Below, piece after piece: positions 59,045 through 64,000 of a DNA stretch of 64,000 nucleotides. Source of the DNA: Pseudarthrobacter sp. IC2-21 (GTDB lineage: Bacteria > Actinomycetota > Actinomycetes > Actinomycetales > Micrococcaceae). Position 1 is the first letter of the stretch. Each line of letters begins with the position of its first letter. Below the pieces are notes generated by a model, which was not told where the DNA came from, made no database searches, and worked only from the letters and a program-made list of their open reading frames with translations. The DNA lies in contig NZ_CP139145.1 of NCBI RefSeq assembly GCF_034048115.1, positions 2,604,001 through 2,668,000 on the forward strand, written 5' to 3'. A program made the position numbers and the translations under genes.

Positions 59045-59859
59045 CAGGCCACCTCCCCCGCCGTTGCATGGACATCGTCGTGGTGGTGGGTGGTGGCGTC
59101 CGGGAGTCCGACGACGACGATGCGTCCGTTCGCGTGGATGACTTCCACGTGGCTGCCATAGAGTTCCGAGAGGACCTCCGTGGTCATGACCTCCTCCGGG
59201 GTTCCCACCATGAAGCGGCCCCCAGCCAGGTACAGCACCCGGTCAACGTAGTCGATGACCGGGTTGATTTCATGGGTCACGAAGACCACGGCACTGTTCT
59301 GCTCATGGCATTGCTTGTTGATCAGGGCACTGACGGCCTGCTGGTGGTGCAGGTCCAGTGACAGCAGCGGCTCGTCGCACAGGAGGACCTTGGGATCGGT
59401 GGCCAGGGCCTGGGCCACGCGGAGGCGCTGCTGCTCGCCGCCGGAGAGCTGTCCGACGGGTACCTTGGCGTAGTCAGTTGCCCCGACGAGGTCAAGGAGC
59501 TCATCGATCCGACGGTTGACCCGGGACGCGCCCAGGCGAACGCCCCAGCGGTGGCCGTCCACCCCGAGCCCCACCAAGTCGCGGGCCCGCATAGGCGTGT
59601 CCGGCGCGAACGATTTCTGCTGCGGGATGTAGCCGATCAGGCTGCTTCCGCGTTCCACCGGCCGGTCCCCCAGGGTGGCAGTGCCGGCCTGCAGGCGTTG
59701 AAGGCCCAGGAGAACCTTCAGGAAGCTCGTCTTTCCACTGCCGTTGGGGCCCAGCACGGCGAAGAACTCGCCGGGCCTGATGTCCAGGTCGAGATCCTCC
59801 CAGAGCGTGCGTTTGCCGAACTGCAGGGACGCCCCGCGGAGGCTCACCACCGGTTTCAC
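59044..59859 (-). CDS. znuC: Zinc ABC transporter ATP-binding protein
   Basis: A 271-residue ATPase. Walker A GPNGSGKTSFLKVLLG, signature LSGGEQQRLRVAQAL, Walker B LLCDEPLLSLDL, H-loop FVTHEINPVID. A short His-rich tail (ATTHHHDDVHATAGE) at the C-terminus may bind metal. The ATG overlaps the znuA stop by 4 bases. Confidence 0.93.
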   Translation of the reverse strand: MKPVVSLRGASLQFGKRTLWEDLDLDIRPGEFFAVLGPNGSGKTSFLKVLLGLQRLQAGTATLGDRPVERGSSLIGYIPQQKSFAPDTPMRARDLVGLGVDGHRWGVRLGASRVNRRIDELLDLVGATDYAKVPVGQLSGGEQQRLRVAQALATDPKVLLCDEPLLSLDLHHQQAVSALINKQCHEQNSAVVFVTHEINPVIDYVDRVLYLAGGRFMVGTPEEVMTTEVLSELYGSHVEVIHANGRIVVVGLPDATTHHHDDVHATAGEVA

Positions 59860-60842
59860 CTATTTTTCTCCAAAACTTTGCTGATGTTGTCCACATTGTC
59901 CGTCATCCACTGCAGGTACGTCTTGCCTTCAGGCAGGGTCTCACTGAAATCCAGCACCGGGACCCCGGCCGCCTGGGCAGCCTTCTTCAGGACTTCCGTC
60001 TGGGGACCGTCTGTCTGATCGTTGTACGCAAGGAACCTGATGTCTTTGGATCCTGCCAGTTCGGTGGCTGCCTTCAGCACTGCGGGCGGTACGTCGGAGC
60101 CTTCTTCAATGGCCGCGGTGTACTCTTCCGGGGTGCTGTTCTTCAGCCCCGCAGCTTCGAGGAGATACAGAGGTACCGGCTCCGTCACCGCCACCGGTGC
60201 ACCGTCGATTTTGGCCTTAAGCGCGGCGAGCCTGGCGTTCAGTCCGTCCACGCCGGATTTGAAGGCTGCCGAGTTGGCGTTGAACTCAGCGGCAGATCCG
60301 GGCTCCAGTTCGCCCATTCGGGCTGCCAGGGAATCTGCCAGCTTGACCATGGCGTCCGGGCTGTACCAGACGTGCTCATTGAACGCACCGTGCTGATGGT
60401 CGTGAGCGTCGGTAGCCGCGGCCGACCCGGTGTGGCCCTCTTCCGGGGCCAGGCCGGACACGTCCACTGCCGTGAGGATGTTGTTGTGCCCGATATTGCT
60501 GTCATCGGCCATCTTGTGGAGGAATGCGTCGTAGCCGCCGCCGTTCTCGATGACCAATTCCGCTTTGGAGATCGCCAGCCGGTCCTGAGCTGTGGCTTCA
60601 TAGGAATGCGGGTCTTGGCTGGCCTTGGTGATGATGGCGGTGACGTTCACTTTGTCGCCGCCGATTGCACCGGCAATGTCGCCGTATACGTTGGTTGACG
60701 CCACAACGTTGATCACGCCTGGCGAGTCAGCAGAGCCCTGGGACTTCGACGGTGCGCCGCCACCGGCCCCGCACGCCGTCAGCACAAGGCTGAGGCCCGC
60801 GAGCGCGGCAAGTGACGTTCGGATGGCTGCGGGGTGGCGCAC
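59856..60842 (-). CDS. znuA: Zinc ABC transporter substrate-binding lipoprotein
   Basis: A 328-residue cluster A-I binding protein. The signal peptide ends with the lipobox LTAC (about residue 24). Metal-binding features are HSYEATAQD, a His-rich mobile loop (about 145-158, with DAHDHQHGAFNEHVWYSPD) and FLAYNDQTDGPQ. The His loop is characteristic of zinc rather than manganese transporters. The first gene of the operon, with a Zur-type palindrome 53 bases upstream of its start. Confidence 0.93.
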   Translation of the reverse strand: MRHPAAIRTSLAALAGLSLVLTACGAGGGAPSKSQGSADSPGVINVVASTNVYGDIAGAIGGDKVNVTAIITKASQDPHSYEATAQDRLAISKAELVIENGGGYDAFLHKMADDSNIGHNNILTAVDVSGLAPEEGHTGSAAATDAHDHQHGAFNEHVWYSPDAMVKLADSLAARMGELEPGSAAEFNANSAAFKSGVDGLNARLAALKAKIDGAPVAVTEPVPLYLLEAAGLKNSTPEEYTAAIEEGSDVPPAVLKAATELAGSKDIRFLAYNDQTDGPQTEVLKKAAQAAGVPVLDFSETLPEGKTYLQWMTDNVDNISKVLEKNR

Positions 60843-60867
60843 GGAAACCTCAAATCAACAGGGCTGA

Positions 60868-60873
60868 ATTCTA
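60868..60873 (-). promoter_or_regulatory. Candidate -10 element of znuA
   Basis: TAGAAT on the minus strand lies between the start codon and the palindromic operator at 60895-60919. No good -35 was seen at the right distance, so the call is weak. Confidence 0.35.
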
Positions 60874-60894
60874 ACGACTTCCCCAACTCTAACG

Positions 60895-60919
60895 CTAAAT
60901 GGGAATGATTCCTATTTAG
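60895..60919. promoter_or_regulatory. Zur-box-like 25-bp palindrome upstream of znuA
   Basis: The half-sites CTAAATGGGAAT and ATTCCTATTTAG surround a central G at 60907. The two arms match at 11 of 12 positions (mismatch 60901/60913). AT-rich in a GC-rich genome and of Fur-family operator form, it is the likely Zur binding site. Confidence 0.8.
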
Positions 60920-60922
60920 ATA

Positions 60923-60956
60923 TGCCGGGACGGAAACCAGTGTTCCCGTCCCGGCA
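60923..60956 (-). terminator. Stem-loop between the CNNM genes and znuA
   Basis: A perfect 11-bp stem (TGCCGGGACGG with CCGTCCCGGCA) and 12-base loop between the CNNM gene end (60984) and the Zur palindrome. Reading on the minus strand it precedes TATCTAAAT, so it may end transcription of the two upstream genes, though without a full T-tract. Confidence 0.6.
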
Positions 60957-60983
60957 CCTCAGCCGGCCCTCCCGCGGCGGCGT

Positions 60984-62054
60984 TTAAGTGCCGTTCGGTT
61001 GGCCGAGCCGCCTGATTCCGGTGGCTTGGGTGGCGTCCCGGATCTCCCCCACAAGCTGTTCAATAACGTCTTCCAGGAACAGCACACCGTGGGTCTGGCC
61101 GTCTGCGCCGATGACCCGGGCGAGGTGCGAACCGGTCCGTTGCATGACCGACATGGCCGTTTCAACCTCATCGCCCAAGGACAGGTTCGCCAGGGAGCGG
61201 ATCCTGCTCTCCGCAATCGGGTGCTGGTAGTCCTCGTCCGGAATGGAGAGCACGTCCTTGACGTGCAGGTAGCCGGACAGCATGCCGTCCTCGTCCACCA
61301 TCGGGAACCTGGAGAAACCGGTCCGGCTGACAGCCTTTTCAAACTCCACCGGGGTGGTGCTCTCCTTCAGCATGACCAGTTTCTCCACCGGGACCATAAT
61401 GTCCTCCGCCGTATATTCGGAGAACTCCAGCGCACCCGTGATGAGCCCTGCGTCGTCATCCACCAGCCCGTGGCGGGTGGATTCCTGCACGATCGACTGG
61501 ACCTCTTCGAGGGTGAAGGAAGAAGTCACCTCGTCCTTGGGCTCAATCCGCAGGAGTTTGAGGATATGGTTGGCGGTCCAGTTCAGCGCGAAAATGACCG
61601 GGTTCACCAGGCGGGCCACAAACATCAGCGGCGGCGCGAGCAGCAAGGCCGCCTTGTCCGCCACCGAGACGGAGATGTTCTTCGGCACCATCTCCCCGAA
61701 CGTCACGTGCAGGAAGGTCACCACCATCAGGGCGATGGCAAACGCCGCCACATCGGCCGCCTCGACCGGCAGCCCTACCGCTTCGAGCGGCGCAGCCATC
61801 AGGTGGTGGATGGCGGGTTCGGCCACCTGCAGGATCAGCAGTGAACAGACGGTGATGCCCAACTGCGCACATGCCAGCATCAGCGAGACATTTTCCATGG
61901 CCCGCAACGTGGTTTGCGCCCGTTTCGAACCGGCGTCCGCGAGAGGTTCGATCTGGCTGCGCCTCGCGGACATCACCGCGAATTCGGCACCGACGAAGAA
62001 CGCGTTGCCCAGCAGGAGGACCGCCAGCCAGGCGAGGCCTGCCCAGTCACTCAT
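60984..62054 (-). CDS. CNNM/CorC-family membrane protein (DUF21-CBS)
   Basis: A 356-residue protein with a DUF21/CNNM membrane domain (about 1-190, GNAFFVGAEFAVMSARRSQIE and FGEMVPKNISVSVADK) and a CBS pair (about 200-330, EDIMVPVEKLVML, FSRFPMVDEDGMLSGYLHVKD). It lacks the C-terminal CorC_HlyC domain found in its upstream paralogue. Members transport or sense Mg2+ and related ions; older labels call them hemolysins. It overlaps the upstream paralogue by 4 bases (62051-62054). Confidence 0.9.
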   Translation of the reverse strand: MSDWAGLAWLAVLLLGNAFFVGAEFAVMSARRSQIEPLADAGSKRAQTTLRAMENVSLMLACAQLGITVCSLLILQVAEPAIHHLMAAPLEAVGLPVEAADVAAFAIALMVVTFLHVTFGEMVPKNISVSVADKAALLLAPPLMFVARLVNPVIFALNWTANHILKLLRIEPKDEVTSSFTLEEVQSIVQESTRHGLVDDDAGLITGALEFSEYTAEDIMVPVEKLVMLKESTTPVEFEKAVSRTGFSRFPMVDEDGMLSGYLHVKDVLSIPDEDYQHPIAESRIRSLANLSLGDEVETAMSVMQRTGSHLARVIGADGQTHGVLFLEDVIEQLVGEIRDATQATGIRRLGQPNGT

Positions 62055-63382
62055 GAGGTACTCCTGTCATCCGGGTGCCCAGCTTCAGGAGCAATGGGGT
62101 GGAAGCAGATCCGTTCGATCCGCCGGCCGTCCATCCGGGTCACGCTCAGCGTGCCACCACCGACCGGGACGGTATCCCCCACGGCAGCGATGCGCCCCAG
62201 CTGGCTCATGACATACCCGCCCACGGTCTCATAAGCGGCTTCATCCGGGACCGCGAGTCCGGGAATCTGTTCGAAGAGTTCGTCGGGCCGCAGCAGACCC
62301 GGGAAATACCAGTCCCCCGAGGCGCTCTGCAGCAGTCCCGGCCGCACTTTGTCGTGCTCGTCGGCCACCTCCCCCACGATTTCCTCCACGAGGTCTTCAA
62401 GGGTGGTGATGCCGGCGGTTCCGCCGTATTCATCGAGGACGACGGCGAGTTGCAGGTTCCCTTCCCGCAGCTCGGCCAGGAGCGCATCAAGGTGGATGGT
62501 TTCGGGCACCCTGAGGACATCCGTCATGATGGCGCCGGCCTCCAGCTTGGCGCGCCGGTCCCACGGCACGGCAACGGCCTTCTTGACGTGGACCAGGCCC
62601 CTGATGTCGTCGGCGGACTCGCCGATCACCGGAAAGCGGGAGTACCCCGTGCGCCGTGCGGCGTCCAGGATGTCCGAAACCGGCTGATCGGCGTCGATGG
62701 TTTCCACCCGGATACGGGGGGTCATGACGTCGGCGGCGGTCCGGGCCGAGAAGTTCAGGGTACGCGCCACGAAGTTCGCCGTCCCGGCGTCGAGCGTTCC
62801 CATGGCGGCGGAACGCCGCACCAGGGAGGCAAGCTCCGCCGGGGTCCGCGCACCGGAAATCTCTTCCTTGGCCTCAAGGCCGAAGACATTGAGGACCTTG
62901 TTGGAAAAGCCGTTCAGCACCACGATGGCGGGCTTGAAGATGGCCGTAAAAATCAGCTGCGGCCGCGCCAGCGCCTTTCCAAGCGGGAAGGACAGCGCGA
63001 TGGCCATGTTCTTGGGCACGAGTTCGCCCAGGAGCATGGACAGCAGGGTGGCCAGCACCATGGCAATGATCAGGGAAATGGAGGCAGCAGCGACGTCGGG
63101 AATGCCGACGGCGGCCAGCGGGCCTTCAAGGAGTCGTCCCACCGACGGTTCCATCACGTAGCCCGTAAGCAGTGTGGTGAGGGTAATGCCGAGCTGGCAG
63201 CTGGAGAGCTGGGTGGAAAGGGATTTCAGGCACTTGAGCAACGGAACGGCACCGGTGTCACCGTTATCGATCGCCTTTTGCACGGTGGCCTGGTCAAGGG
63301 CAATCAGGGAAAATTCGACGGCGACAAAAAATCCGGTGCCGGCAATCAGCAGGAGGCCTGCCGCGAGGAGTAGCCACTCCAT
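62051..63382 (-). CDS. CNNM/CorC-family membrane protein with CorC_HlyC domain
   Basis: A 443-residue paralogue of the downstream gene. Membrane domain (about 1-185, GTGFFVAVEFSLIALDQATVQ, LGELVPKNMAIALS), CBS pair (about 205-330, ADVMTPRIRVETIDAD, TGYSRFPVIGESADDIRGLVHVKK), EEIVGEVADEHD, and a C-terminal CorC_HlyC domain (about 345-440). The two genes overlap and probably form a heteromeric or paired ion-handling system; that is inference from the overlap. Confidence 0.9.
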   Translation of the reverse strand: MEWLLLAAGLLLIAGTGFFVAVEFSLIALDQATVQKAIDNGDTGAVPLLKCLKSLSTQLSSCQLGITLTTLLTGYVMEPSVGRLLEGPLAAVGIPDVAAASISLIIAMVLATLLSMLLGELVPKNMAIALSFPLGKALARPQLIFTAIFKPAIVVLNGFSNKVLNVFGLEAKEEISGARTPAELASLVRRSAAMGTLDAGTANFVARTLNFSARTAADVMTPRIRVETIDADQPVSDILDAARRTGYSRFPVIGESADDIRGLVHVKKAVAVPWDRRAKLEAGAIMTDVLRVPETIHLDALLAELREGNLQLAVVLDEYGGTAGITTLEDLVEEIVGEVADEHDKVRPGLLQSASGDWYFPGLLRPDELFEQIPGLAVPDEAAYETVGGYVMSQLGRIAAVGDTVPVGGGTLSVTRMDGRRIERICFHPIAPEAGHPDDRSTS

Positions 63383-63854
63383 TCAGCATCCCGCCTGTTG
63401 GCCAGGGGAAGCGGACTGGATCCGGGGGAAACTGCCCGGCGGAGGATGGTCGGCCGAAGCGGACCCTGTTTCCATTAAGGCTCCGCCGGAGTGGACCGGG
63501 AGAGAGTGATGGGCGCGTGTTCGGGGTTTGCCGGCTCTGCGGGTGGACTGCGCGAGGCTGTGGTTCATGCTCCGCTGACAGCCCCCAGGCCGGCACCTAG
63601 ATTTACTGTCCATAAGGAGATCAGTCTACAGGAGCGGATTGGGCCTTCCGCGAGGTCACGGACCGCTTGCGTCCGCCACATTTCGCGATCTCCCTGTCAT
63701 TCCATGATTTCAGTCACCGTTATTGGCAGTTAACACAGAATGCTCATTAGACTGGCAAAGGTCCGGGTTCAGGACGCAGAAACTGGTTCGATTGTTGTGC
63801 TGAGGCACGTGGCGGCCAGAGGGACATCAAACTCATGGAAGAGGCGTATTTCAA
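63383..63854. other. Intergenic region between CNNM pair and kgd
   Basis: 472 bases with no gene I can support. Small open frames here have no ribosome site or recognisable protein. It must contain the divergent promoters. A candidate for kgd is TTGGCA (63723-63728) and TAGACT (63748-63753) with a long 19-base gap. The ribosome site GGAAGAGGC precedes the GTG at 63855. Confidence 0.5.
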
Positions 63855-64000
63855 GTGCCAGAGCAGCCTAGCCACCGTCTACCAGAGGAATTTGGCGGAA
63901 ACGAGTGGCTCGTTGACGAACTGTACGAGCAATACCAAAAGGACAAGAACACCGTGGACGCCAAGTGGTGGCCGCTGTTCGAATCTTTCGACTCGGGCAG
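63855..64000 (+). CDS. kgd: Multifunctional 2-oxoglutarate decarboxylase/dehydrogenase, N-terminus only
   Basis: Only 48 codons are inside the window. The protein starts (V)PEQPSHRLPEEFGGNEW and continues LVDELYEQYQKDKNTVDAKWWPLFESF, the N-terminal segment shared by actinobacterial Kgd/OdhA (fused E1 plus E2-like 2-oxoglutarate dehydrogenase) and by SucA. The fused form is expected in this group but cannot be confirmed here. Start GTG at 63855 with GGAAGAGGC about 11 bases upstream. Confidence 0.88.
   Translation, partial: MPEQPSHRLPEEFGGNEWLVDELYEQYQKDKNTVDAKWWPLFESFDSG

Noticed and set aside
63491..63733. Small plus-strand frame (80 codons) before kgd
   Set aside because: No ribosome site, Arg/Ser/Pro-biased composition, and no similarity to any family I know.

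Overview
The window is a high-GC, densely coded stretch of a Gram-positive actinobacterial chromosome. The best fit is a member of the Micrococcaceae such as Arthrobacter or Pseudarthrobacter; this is an inference from protein character, not a database match. Supporting signs are frequent GTG starts, stop/start overlaps of 1 to 4 bases, a NucS-type mismatch endonuclease, actinobacterial DUF2017, DUF2550 and DUF3039 proteins, a long low-complexity Rho insert, and an N-terminus at the right edge that reads as the multifunctional 2-oxoglutarate decarboxylase/dehydrogenase. No phage, insertion sequence, CRISPR array or rRNA was seen. There is one tRNA gene, tRNA-Arg(CCG).

Layout. 1-17.9 kb: murI (cut by the left edge), DUF2017 and clpS on the minus strand, divergent from pncB-pncA (NAD salvage); a DUF3039/SF2-helicase pair; nagB; an ABC exporter pair; DUF3253; an Old Yellow Enzyme-type oxidoreductase; a thioredoxin/TPR protein; an unrecognised two-ectodomain membrane protein; an AI-2E-family membrane protein; an alpha/beta hydrolase; a small Cys/His protein; nucS; and cspA with a 5' leader and a strong terminator. 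18-22.3 kb: an envelope module on the minus strand, made of an aminoacyl-phosphatidylglycerol synthase with a rhomboid-like front end, a membrane-anchored esterase and DUF2550. 22.3-31.4 kb: the F1Fo ATP synthase genes with two small membrane proteins and a WecA/TagO-type transferase. 31.7-33.4 kb: a GT2 glycosyltransferase and a WecG/TagA/CpsF glycosyltransferase. 33.4-45.3 kb: the block argS-lysA-hom-thrC-thrB-rho-prfA-prmC-tsaC. From memory, much of 22-45 kb mirrors the Mycobacterium tuberculosis gene order argS-lysA-thrA-thrC-thrB-rho-prfA-prmC-sua5-wecA-atp.

The right third is more accessory. It holds a three-gene flavin-transfer redox module (FMN-binding lipoprotein, ApbE, and an NqrB/RnfD-like membrane domain fused to a ferredoxin-NADP-reductase-like domain); tRNA-Arg; a protealysin-like M4 metalloprotease followed by an emfourin-type inhibitor; hrpA; a HIT protein; a zinc alcohol dehydrogenase; a sulfurtransferase next to short tandem repeats; a metallo-beta-lactamase-fold hydrolase; a Fur/Zur regulator convergent with a znuABC-type zinc importer whose upstream region carries a 25-bp near-perfect palindrome; two CNNM/CorC-type membrane proteins; and the first 48 codons of kgd/sucA.

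Most promising for follow-up are the protealysin/emfourin pair, the flavinylation module with its fused reductase, the rhomboid-fronted lipid aminoacylation module with its own esterase, the Zur operator, and the repeat-rich disordered insert in Rho. All functional calls rest on reading motifs and gene context by eye; no search was run.
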